Source: JAKFXL01 sp947085765 (GTDB lineage Bacteria > Pseudomonadota > Gammaproteobacteria > Tenderiales > Tenderiaceae). From it: DNA of 7,784 bases. Shown here one piece after another: positions 1 through 5,321 of the stretch (the first letter of the stretch is position 1; each line of letters begins with the position of its first letter). The stretch is from contig CAMTXZ010000268.1 in NCBI GenBank assembly GCA_947085765.1, positions 1 to 7,784 of the forward strand. The letters are read 5' to 3'. A program made the position numbers and the translations under genes. The notes beneath the pieces were generated by a model. That model ran no database searches, was not told the origin of the DNA, and saw nothing but the letters and a program-made list of their open reading frames with translations.

Positions 1-67
1 AGTTTTGATCAATTACTAAACTCGCCGAATCATTTTTAAACTCTGCTGAAAAAGTACGTCTTGCCAT
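1..67 (-). CDS. IS3-family transposase OrfA, N-terminal fragment (22 codons visible)
   Basis: From ATG at 67-65 the minus strand reads MARRTFSAEFKNDSASLVID and two further residues before the window ends. The opening pattern (basic residues, then F-S-x-E-F-K and a run toward a helix-turn-helix) is the usual start of IS3-family OrfA, the small DNA-binding protein that is fused to OrfB by programmed frameshifting to make the active transposase. GAGG at 79-76, eight bases before the ATG, is a suitable ribosome binding site. The rest of the frame is cut off by the window edge, not by a visible mutation. The fragment is short, so the call rests partly on the adjoining inverted repeat. Confidence 0.75.
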   Translation of the reverse strand, partial: MARRTFSAEFKNDSASLVIDQN

Positions 68-140
68 CTCGAACACCTCATGATTTTGGGGGGAGATTAC
101 CACCCCCTATGTTAGTGTCCAGAATCATTAGGCCACATCA
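1..140 (-). mobile_element. IS3-family insertion sequence, 5' (left) end, partial
   Basis: Read on the minus strand, an element begins at 140 with TGATGTGG and has TGGACA about 19 bases in. The same layout (TGATGTGG, then TTTTGGACA) is at 7646 on the plus strand, where the opposite end of a related element sits; about 19 of the first 25 positions agree. IS3-family ends typically start with TG, and the start of an OrfA reading frame lies about 70 bases inside. Between the end and OrfA is a G-run/C-run hairpin (89-93 with 103-107), a position where IS3 elements often carry structure that damps transposase expression. The rest of the element lies outside the window. The family call is firm from the combination of end and OrfA; no named IS is claimed. 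Confidence 0.8.
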
Positions 141-152
141 AAGCCGAGCCCG

Positions 153-198
153 TAGCCCATAGGTCCGATTACGCTACGCTAATCGGACCTATGGGCTA
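153..198. repeat. Perfect 19-bp inverted repeat (extragenic palindrome)
   Basis: Positions 153-171 (TAGCCCATAGGTCCGATTA) and 180-198 are exact reverse complements separated by an 8-base loop, CGCTACGC. A palindrome of the form GGTCCGATTA-loop-TAATCGGACC resembles repetitive extragenic palindromes scattered through many proteobacterial genomes. It starts 12 bases outside the IS end and abuts a second palindrome. No coding frame uses it. It could act as a transcription barrier between the IS and argS, but that is inference. Confidence 0.75.
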
Positions 199-245
199 AT
201 TCCTCCGTTCATGGTTCGACAAGCTCACCACGAGCGGAGGAATTA
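197..245. repeat. Second inverted repeat with an 11-bp outer stem, dispersed-palindrome type
   Basis: TAATTCCTCCG at 197-207 pairs exactly with CGGAGGAATTA at 235-245. The interior reads TTCATGGTTCGACAAGCTCA and then CCACGAG, with further pairing of TGGT against ACCA. The core phrase GTTCGACAAGCTCACCACGA is one I recognise as a palindromic repeat spread across very diverse bacteria. It overlaps the previous palindrome by two bases (TA at 197-198), so the two form one composite structure. Confidence 0.7.
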
Positions 246-277
246 ATCAGCGATTCCCTAACCTCTGTTGCACCCCG

Positions 278-309
278 CCCCCCCGACAGGGGATAATCAC
301 CCCCCTTTT
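278..309 (+). promoter_or_regulatory. Possible alternative hairpins in the argS leader
   Basis: GGGG at 289-292 can pair with the C run just upstream (281-284, loop GACA) or with the C run just downstream (AGGGG 288-292 with CCCCT 302-306), the latter being followed by three more T residues. The two pairings exclude each other, as in an antiterminator/terminator pair, and lie 32 bases before the argS start. No leader peptide with arginine codons was found and the stems are only 4-5 bp, so this is a weak candidate for regulation. No convincing promoter hexamers were seen in 246-340. Confidence 0.25.
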
Positions 310-340
310 GAATAATTGACTCTCCCGTTAGGAAACTCCC

Positions 341-2101
341 GTGAAACAGCATCTCCAGCAACTGATCTCCAGCGCGATTCAACAACTGCAAGCCTCTGGC
401 GCCCTGGCGGCTGACATCAACGTCCAGCTGCTGATCGAACGTACCAAGGATCGTCGCCATGGTGACTTTGCCTGCAGCGCGGCGCTGATGCTGGCGAAGG
501 TGGCCCGGTGCAAGCCGCGGGATCTGGCGGAGCAGATTGTGACGGCGCTGCCAGCGTCGGATCAAGTGGCGAAGGTGGAGATCGCCGGGCCGGGCTTTAT
601 CAACTTCTTCCTTACTGCCGCTGCCTACCAGCAGGTGGTGCGTGATGTGCTGGCGCTGGGTGAGCGCTTTGGCCTGAGCGACATGGGCCAGGGTAAATCG
701 ATCCAGGTGGAGTTTGTCTCCGCCAACCCGACCGGCCCGCTGCACGTCGGCCACGGCCGTGGTGCCGCTTATGGCGCGACCGTTGCCAACCTGCTGGAGG
801 CGCTGGGTTACAAGGTGCATCGCGAGTATTACGTCAACGATGCCGGGCGGCAGATGGATATCCTCTGCACCAGCATCTGGCTGCGCTATCTGGAGAAATG
901 TGGCGAGCAGTTCACCTTCCCTAGCAACGGCTACAAGGGCGCCTACGTTCACGACATCGCCGCCGCGCTGCAAAAGATTCATGGCGAGGCGCTGCGCCGT
1001 CCCGCCGTCGCTGTATTTGAAGGGGTGCATACCGACGAGCCACAGGGTGGTGATAAGGAGCTGCATATTGATGATCTGATCATCAACGCCAAGAAGCTGC
1101 TCGGTGCGGAAAAATATCGTGAGATGTTTGATCTCGGCCTCAACACCGTGCTGGCGGATATTCGTGATGACCTGGAGGGGTTTGGCGTGCACTACGACGA
1201 GTGGTACTCCGAACGCTCACTGGCCGACAGCGGTGCAGTGGCTACAGCCATTGAACGGCTCAAGGCCACGCCATACCTCTATCAGCAAGGAGGGGCCTGG
1301 TGGTTCAAGTCCACCGACTTTGGTGATGACAAGGATCGGGTGGTGGTGCGTGATAACGGCCAGACCACCTATTTTGCCTCCGACATCGCCTACCACATGG
1401 ACAAACTCGAACGCGGCTATGATCGTGTCATCGACGTCTGGGGCTCGGACCACCACGGCTATGTGCCACGGGTGAAGGCGGCATTGAAGGCGCTGGGCAA
1501 TGATGCCGACAAACTCGACGTGTTGCTGGTGCAGTTTGCCAACCTCTATCGGGGTGGTGAGCGAGTGCAGATGTCGACCCGCTCCGGTTCGTTTGTCACG
1601 CTGCGGGAGCTGCGCGAAGAGGTGGGCAACGATGCGGCGCGTTTCTTCTACGTGCTGCGCAAGTGTGAACAGCACATGGATTTCGACCTTGATCTGGCCA
1701 AATCACAATCCAACGACAACCCTGTTTTTTACATCCAGTACGCCCACGCCCGTGTCTGTAGCGTGATGCGTCAGCTGAATGAAAAGGGGTTCAGTTACGA
1801 TCCGGCCAATGGCGAGACCCATCTGCAGCTGTTGAGTGAAGAGCACGAGCAGGCGTTGATGATCAACCTGTCACGCTACAACGAGGTGCTGGAGACGGCG
1901 GCGATCAACCACGAACCGCATCAGCTAGCCCACTATCTGCGCGATCTGGCCAACGACTTCCACACCTACTATAACGCCCATCAGTTCATCGTTGACGATG
2001 CCGCCGTGCGCGACGCTCGCCTCACCCTGATCCGCGCCACACGCCAGGTGCTGCACAACGGTTTGACCCTGCTGGGCGTCTCTGCCCCGCAGGCGATGTA
2101 G
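341..2101 (+). CDS. argS: Arginyl-tRNA synthetase
   Basis: Cytoplasmic class I aminoacyl-tRNA synthetase that charges tRNA-Arg with arginine using ATP. The 586-residue product has the usual bacterial length (E. coli ArgRS is 577). Residues 1 to about 110 match the N-terminal additional domain that binds the tRNA elbow. The HIGH signature appears as HVGH at 135-138 within SANPTGPLHVGHGRGA. ArgRS lacks a canonical KMSKS loop, and here the equivalent is MSTRSG at 411-416. The C-terminal DALR-type anticodon-binding domain covers roughly 460-586 and ends in the family-typical LLGVSAPQAM. The start is GTG at 341, supported by AGGA at 330-333 seven bases upstream. It is the first gene of a probable operon with the SPOR gene 15 bases downstream. 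No frameshift or missing motif was seen. Confidence 0.97.
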   Translation: MKQHLQQLISSAIQQLQASGALAADINVQLLIERTKDRRHGDFACSAALMLAKVARCKPRDLAEQIVTALPASDQVAKVEIAGPGFINFFLTAAAYQQVVRDVLALGERFGLSDMGQGKSIQVEFVSANPTGPLHVGHGRGAAYGATVANLLEALGYKVHREYYVNDAGRQMDILCTSIWLRYLEKCGEQFTFPSNGYKGAYVHDIAAALQKIHGEALRRPAVAVFEGVHTDEPQGGDKELHIDDLIINAKKLLGAEKYREMFDLGLNTVLADIRDDLEGFGVHYDEWYSERSLADSGAVATAIERLKATPYLYQQGGAWWFKSTDFGDDKDRVVVRDNGQTTYFASDIAYHMDKLERGYDRVIDVWGSDHHGYVPRVKAALKALGNDADKLDVLLVQFANLYRGGERVQMSTRSGSFVTLRELREEVGNDAARFFYVLRKCEQHMDFDLDLAKSQSNDNPVFYIQYAHARVCSVMRQLNEKGFSYDPANGETHLQLLSEEHEQALMINLSRYNEVLETAAINHEPHQLAHYLRDLANDFHTYYNAHQFIVDDAAVRDARLTLIRATRQVLHNGLTLLGVSAPQAM

Positions 2102-2116
2102 GAGCCGCTCCCCCTA

Positions 2117-2725
2117 ATGGCACGTGATTATAAAAATAGCCGCAGCAGTGACACTCCCCGGAGACGCGGCCCCGCTAAAGGCAAGGCCGCGCCACGGACA
2201 CCAGGCTGGGTCTGGCTGCTGACCGGGCTGGGTGTTGGCCTGCTGGTGGCGTTGAGCGTCTATCTCTACAACCGCAACCACGAGGCGACACTGGAAAAAA
2301 CAGCGGCCAAGGTGGAGAGCAACAAAAATAGAGAGAAGTCCAATCCAAAAAAGCCTACCGCTGTTGAACCGCTCAAAGGGGAAGAGCCACGTTTCGACTT
2401 CTACACCCTGTTACCCAACCAGGAGGTGGTGATCCCCGAGAACGAGATCCTCGAAGAGCAGCAGAAACTGGAAGCCAAAAATACCGTGATCTATACCCTG
2501 CAAGCGGGTGCATTCCGTAGCAGTAGCGATGCCGATACACTCAAGGCACGTCTGGCGATGCTCGGCATTGAGTCAGGAATTGTGCCTGTCACCAATGAAG
2601 AGGGCACCAAATACAAAGTCCGCATCGGCCCATTGGCCAGCAGCCGCGACATGAACCGCATCCGCAACCGTCTTAACAGCAACAACATCAGCAGCATTGT
2701 ATTGCGCGAACAAAAACCCAAGTAG
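2117..2725 (+). CDS. SPOR-domain membrane protein, FtsN-like
   Basis: A 202-residue bitopic inner-membrane protein likely to act in the cell-division septum. A basic cytoplasmic tail (about 1-30, with RRR at 15-17) precedes one transmembrane segment at about 31-51. A charged periplasmic linker (about 52-123) follows, and then a C-terminal SPOR domain (about 124-199, starting YTLQAGAFRSSSDADTLKAR). SPOR domains bind denuded peptidoglycan glycan strands at the septum. An SD-like AGGAG (2100-2104) overlaps the argS stop codon, giving a tight operon. The argS-SPOR order is also seen in Pseudomonas, where hslVU follows; here a convergent cupin gene follows instead. FtsN is the best guess from architecture and context, but other SPOR proteins share this layout, so no symbol is assigned. 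Confidence 0.88.
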   Translation: MARDYKNSRSSDTPRRRGPAKGKAAPRTPGWVWLLTGLGVGLLVALSVYLYNRNHEATLEKTAAKVESNKNREKSNPKKPTAVEPLKGEEPRFDFYTLLPNQEVVIPENEILEEQQKLEAKNTVIYTLQAGAFRSSSDADTLKARLAMLGIESGIVPVTNEEGTKYKVRIGPLASSRDMNRIRNRLNSNNISSIVLREQKPK

Positions 2726-2729
2726 GCTC

Positions 2730-3005
2730 TTAACCGAAGCAGTAGTGTTTTTTCAGCGCCTGGCGAACCTGCCAGGTGCATGAGAGTCCGGCAGGAAAGG
2801 TGACAAAGTCCCCCGTTCCCATCACCACCGGCTCACCATGCTGGGGGGTTACCAGCACCTCGCCGGTCAGAAAATAGCAGCTCTCCTGCGTATCGTAGTG
2901 CCATTCAAAAGTGGACGGCGCTTTCTCCCATACTGGCCAGTCAAATACCCCGAGCGCCTCTACCGCGCTGCGCGCCAGCTGCCGCTCTATCTTGATCTCG
3001 CTCAT
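2730..3005 (-). CDS. Small single-domain cupin (DUF861/Cupin_3 type)
   Basis: A 91-residue protein that is essentially one cupin barrel. Visible family residues are F33-x-W35-x-Y37, E41, the turn GEV at 48-50, GD at 65-66, FPAG at 70-73 and W78, the order typical of the Cupin_3 family related to ureidoglycine aminohydrolase. The usual multi-histidine metal site of classical cupins is not evident (H36 and H56 only), so an enzymatic role cannot be stated. ATG at 3005 is chosen as start because GGAG lies seven bases upstream; an in-frame GTG at 3011 would sit only about two bases from that site. Its stop lies four bases from the stop of the convergent SPOR gene. It is transcribed away from speE, so it probably has its own promoter in the 80-base divergent gap. 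Confidence 0.85.
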   Translation of the reverse strand: MSEIKIERQLARSAVEALGVFDWPVWEKAPSTFEWHYDTQESCYFLTGEVLVTPQHGEPVVMGTGDFVTFPAGLSCTWQVRQALKKHYCFG

Positions 3006-3045
3006 CGTCACTCTCCGCCACAGCTCAAACCGGTTATTGGTACGC

Positions 3046-3077
3046 TACAATAGCGATCACTATTATGAATTAAGGAG
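3046..3077 (+). promoter_or_regulatory. Candidate promoter -10 and strong ribosome binding site for speE
   Basis: TACAAT at 3046-3051 is a plausible sigma-70 -10 element that would leave a leader of about 30 bases. No good -35 was found at 16-18 bases spacing. TTGGTA (3037-3042) with TATTAT (3061-3066) at 18 bases is the alternative, but its start point would fall on the ribosome binding site. AAGGAG at 3072-3077 lies eight bases before the speE ATG and fixes that start well. Confidence 0.35.
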
Positions 3078-3085
3078 TTTATTAC

Positions 3086-3937
3086 ATGAGTCTGGACAAC
3101 CGCTGGTTTAGTGAAGCGCCACCCGGCATCGGTTCCGCCTTCTCGTTGCAGATCAAAGAGAAGCTGCATGAAGAGCAGACCCCGTACCAGCTCATCGAAA
3201 TCTTCGATACCGAGAGCTTTGGCAAACTGATGGTGATTGACGGTTCCATCATGCTCACCAGTCGCGACAACTTTCTCTACCACGAGATGATGAGCCACCC
3301 GGTTATGTTCAGCCACCCCGACCCCAAGCAAGTACTGATCATCGGCGGTGGCGACTGTGGCACCCTGAGTGAAGTGCTTAAACATCGCAGCGTCGAAAAG
3401 GTCTGGCAGATCGATATCGACGAGGCCGTCACCCGCCTGTCAGAGATCCACTTCCCCGAACTCTGCAAACAGAACGGCGACATACGCGCCCAGCTGCGCT
3501 TTGAAGATGGCATCAAATGGATTCAGGATGCCGAACCAGCGAGCATCGACATCATCATCGTCGACAGCACCGATCCGGTTGGCCCGGCTGAAGGACTCTT
3601 CACGGAAGCGTTTTTCCGCGACTGTTACCGCGCCCTGCATGCCGACGGCATCCTGGTGCAGCAGAGCGAATCACCACTGCTGCATGTGCCGCTGCTGCAA
3701 CAGATGCACCGCGACATGCGCAAGGCCGGTTTTGCCGATACCCAATCACTCTACTATCCGCAGCCGGTCTACCCTAGCGGCTGGTGGAGCGCCACCATGG
3801 CCAGCAAAAACAATCCACTCAACGGCTTTCGCGAAGATGACTCACGCGCCAAAGCGTTCAAAACCCGTTATTACAACATCGACATTCACAAGGCCGCACT
3901 GGCGCAGCCCGAGTTCTGTAAAGAGGCGGGGCTTTAA
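3086..3937 (+). CDS. speE: Spermidine synthase (polyamine aminopropyltransferase)
   Basis: Cytoplasmic enzyme that transfers the aminopropyl group from decarboxylated S-adenosylmethionine to putrescine, giving spermidine and methylthioadenosine. The 283-residue length is normal (E. coli SpeE is 288). An N-terminal beta domain (about 1-60) is followed by YHEMMSHP in the substrate site and the nucleotide-binding loop IIGGGDCG, with D90. Next comes the acidic strand QIDIDE, and then DSTDPVGP, starting at D160, which contains the catalytic aspartate. The loop has cysteine where most relatives have a second glycine (GGGDGG). No speD, speA or speC is in the window, so the polyamine pathway is not clustered here. 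The ATG at 3086 has a strong AAGGAG eight bases upstream. It is transcribed alone and ends before two hairpins. Confidence 0.95.
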   Translation: MSLDNRWFSEAPPGIGSAFSLQIKEKLHEEQTPYQLIEIFDTESFGKLMVIDGSIMLTSRDNFLYHEMMSHPVMFSHPDPKQVLIIGGGDCGTLSEVLKHRSVEKVWQIDIDEAVTRLSEIHFPELCKQNGDIRAQLRFEDGIKWIQDAEPASIDIIIVDSTDPVGPAEGLFTEAFFRDCYRALHADGILVQQSESPLLHVPLLQQMHRDMRKAGFADTQSLYYPQPVYPSGWWSATMASKNNPLNGFREDDSRAKAFKTRYYNIDIHKAALAQPEFCKEAGL

Positions 3938-3952
3938 TACAACAGACAGGAC

Positions 3953-3992
3953 AGGATGGGATGGGATGGGATGCGCAGGCGCAACCCATCCT
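3953..3992 (+). terminator. Hairpin after speE, containing a GGATG tandem repeat
   Basis: GGATG is repeated in tandem from 3954 to 3973. GGATGGG (3964-3970) pairs with CCCATCC (3985-3991), and after one A-A mismatch TGCGC pairs with GCGCA around a tiny loop. The outer copy AGGATGGG (3953-3960) can pair with CCCATCCT (3985-3992) instead. It lies 16 bases after the speE stop. No T run follows, so it may stabilise or punctuate the transcript rather than be a classical intrinsic terminator. Confidence 0.5.
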
Positions 3993-3994
3993 GA

Positions 3995-4015
3995 TAGCTA
4001 TATGCTTAATAGCTA
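3995..4015. repeat. Short inverted repeat between convergent genes
   Basis: TAGCTAT (3995-4001) and ATAGCTA (4009-4015) are exact reverse complements with a seven-base spacer. The repeat sits two bases after the speE hairpin and 13 bases before the stop of the convergent DUF2892 gene, where it could serve either transcript. It is AT-rich and weak. Confidence 0.4.
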
Positions 4016-4028
4016 CCGAATCATCACC

Positions 4029-4223
4029 CTACTCGTCGCTATCAGAAGTCGGGCAGGTGTTGATGCCAAACAACTTATAGAGCGGGCAGAAGCCGATAAT
4101 ACCGGTTAACAGCGGCACTACGCCGATCCAGGCCCAGAGACCCAGCGCCCCGGCAAAGGCCAGAATAACCATCACCAGACCTACCACCACACGTATCGTG
4201 CGATCAATTGTCCCTACGTTCAT
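4029..4223 (-). CDS. DUF2892 (YgaP transmembrane-domain-like) membrane protein
   Basis: A 64-residue inner-membrane protein consisting only of the domain found at the C-terminus of E. coli YgaP. Two transmembrane helices are visible (about 10-27 and 29-46) behind the conserved N-terminal MNVGTIDRTIR. After the second helix comes the family signature FCPLYKLFGINTC (45-57), with two cysteines. In YgaP this domain is fused to a rhodanese; here there is no rhodanese domain or neighbour. AGGAGG at 4236-4231, seven bases before the ATG, fixes the start. It lies 110 bases downstream of a Crp/Fnr-type regulator on the same strand, a pairing I recognise from other proteobacteria, so it may be that regulator's target. 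A link to sulfane-sulfur or redox biology is inference from YgaP. Its molecular function is not known from sequence. Confidence 0.88.
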   Translation of the reverse strand: MNVGTIDRTIRVVVGLVMVILAFAGALGLWAWIGVVPLLTGIIGFCPLYKLFGINTCPTSDSDE

Positions 4224-4311
4224 TTTTGAACCTCCTCTAACAGACTACCCACCACAATCTAGGAGCTATATTTCTCCTTTGTATTCATAGTGGCAGCCAT
4301 TAGAGGCGAGG

Positions 4312-4330
4312 TATGTAACCTTGTCACATA
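4312..4330. promoter_or_regulatory. Candidate Crp/Fnr-type operator (imperfect palindrome)
   Basis: TATGTAAC (4312-4319), spacer CTT, then GTCACATA (4323-4330): arms match at seven of eight positions and contain a TCACA half site. It lies just past the regulator stop and about 90 bases before the DUF2892 start. The half-site separation is one base short of a standard CRP site. In the minus-strand transcript the mismatch becomes a G-U wobble, so it could equally be an RNA hairpin. Confidence 0.35.
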
Positions 4331-4333
4331 AGC

Positions 4334-5005
4334 TCAAGATTGGCCGATTTGCCGCAGCTTCGGCAGATCCTTCACTGCCAAACGGCCACGATGGGTCTCA
4401 ACAATGCCGCAACGCTCGTACTCCTTGAGCAGGCGGCTGACCACCTCACGTGCAGTGCCCAGCTCATTAGCCAGGTGTTGATGGGTAACCTGCAGCTCCT
4501 GCTGATCACCAATACGCTGCAACAACAGCGCCGCCAACCGCACTTCCATACGGCCAAAGGCGAGCGCATCGATCAAACAGAGCAGGCCGGTGACCCGGTG
4601 GGCATAAGCGGTAAAGACAAAACGGCGAAATTCGGCCGACGTCGCCAGCGCCAGCTCAAAGCCAGCCGCGGTAAAAATCACTGCTTGTACTGGTGTCTCC
4701 GTCACCGCCTCGGCTTGATATTTTTCCTGGGCCAACAGGCAAGAGGTAGTAAGAATGCAGGACTGCCCCTCCTCCACCCGATAAAGCACAATCTCATGGC
4801 CCTGTTCAGAAACCATCTGCACCCGCACAGCCCCCTCCAGCACCAGCAGATAGTTTTCGCAGCTATCACCGACATGATAGACCGTCGCCCCAGCGGGCAG
4901 CTCTACCAACCGGGTCTGGCTCAATACTGCCTCCCACTCCGGCCCACTCAACCGCGCCAGCAGCGGAAACTGAGCGACCCAGCCACCCTTTTGACTCTCT
5001 AACAT
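4334..5005 (-). CDS. Crp/Fnr-family transcriptional regulator
   Basis: A 223-residue cytoplasmic DNA-binding regulator. An N-terminal cyclic-nucleotide-type beta barrel (about 15-115) is followed by a long dimer helix (about 120-150) and a winged helix-turn-helix (about 173-212, THQHLANELGTAREVVSRLL). The recognition helix carries R-E-x-x-S-R, combining the CRP and FNR determinants. The cAMP phosphate-binding cassette is absent: in its place is GQSCILTTSC, with C83 and C89, and C49 lies in an earlier loop. There is no N-terminal cysteine cluster, so it is not an Fe-S FNR. Sensing through the barrel cysteines is possible but is inference. ATG at 5005 is preferred because GAGG lies seven bases upstream; an in-frame GTG at 5011 would be almost on top of that site. 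It is divergent from a small unknown gene and upstream of the DUF2892 gene. Confidence 0.92.
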   Translation of the reverse strand: MLESQKGGWVAQFPLLARLSGPEWEAVLSQTRLVELPAGATVYHVGDSCENYLLVLEGAVRVQMVSEQGHEIVLYRVEEGQSCILTTSCLLAQEKYQAEAVTETPVQAVIFTAAGFELALATSAEFRRFVFTAYAHRVTGLLCLIDALAFGRMEVRLAALLLQRIGDQQELQVTHQHLANELGTAREVVSRLLKEYERCGIVETHRGRLAVKDLPKLRQIGQS

Positions 5006-5022
5006 AACCACACCTCACAAAG

Positions 5023-5054
5023 TTACCGGTAAACAACAGGGATTCCGGTATAAT
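5023..5054 (+). promoter_or_regulatory. Divergent promoter region with a perfect -10 and a palindrome
   Basis: TATAAT at 5049-5054 is a perfect -10 for the gene at 5091 and gives a leader of about 30 bases. On the minus strand the overlapping TATTAT could serve the regulator. A perfect 10-base palindrome TTACCGGTAA lies at 5023-5032, near the -35 region of the plus-strand promoter and 18 bases upstream of the regulator start, so a bound protein there could control both genes. No good -35 hexamer was found for the plus strand (TTACCG is 20 bases away). Confidence 0.5.
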
Positions 5055-5090
5055 ACTGCGCCTCCCTCTCTACAAAAGTTTAAAGCCATT

Positions 5091-5321
5091 ATGTCTTCTA
5101 CAAAAAACCCCACCGATACCACCACCGTTACCGACACTACTGATAACACCATTGATCCCGCCACAGACACTGTTGAAGAGACACGATCCACATTGCTGGA
5201 AAAAGTGAAACATCTCCAGAGCCTGCGTCAACTCAGCCACCCAGACCCCAGAAGCATCTACAAGGGCGCCAAGGTTGGCATTGGCCCAAACGGCTCACGC
5301 CGCTCCATGGGTAAACGTTAA
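5091..5321 (+). CDS. Small hypothetical protein, Thr/Asp-rich N-terminus and basic tail
   Basis: I do not recognise this 76-residue protein. The first 30 residues are low-complexity and acidic (Thr, Asp and Pro-rich). A short amphipathic stretch follows (about 32-46, TLLEKVKHLQSLRQL), and then a glycine-rich basic tail with KGAKVGIGPNGSRRSMGKR at the end. There is no signal peptide, transmembrane helix or cysteine. The tail looks suited to binding nucleic acid or another acidic partner, but that is only a composition argument. No ribosome binding site is visible before the ATG at 5091, although a perfect TATAAT lies 36 bases upstream. The gene is divergent from the Crp/Fnr regulator and its stop overlaps the fetB stop. 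GC content and codon use look like the core genes, which argues for a real resident gene. Confidence 0.65.
   Translation: MSSTKNPTDTTTVTDTTDNTIDPATDTVEETRSTLLEKVKHLQSLRQLSHPDPRSIYKGAKVGIGPNGSRRSMGKR

Noticed and set aside
209..1192. Long minus-strand open frame opposite argS
   Set aside because: It is antisense to a complete ArgRS and runs through the palindromic repeats; the translation has no recognisable domain and no ribosome binding site.
4340..5002. Plus-strand open frame of 220 codons opposite the Crp/Fnr regulator
   Set aside because: The minus-strand product has a full regulator architecture. The plus-strand translation is rich in Gln, His and Arg with no domain, typical of a shadow frame.
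4334..5005. Regulator as an oxygen-sensing FNR protein
   Set aside because: The N-terminal cysteine cluster that binds the 4Fe-4S centre in FNR is missing.
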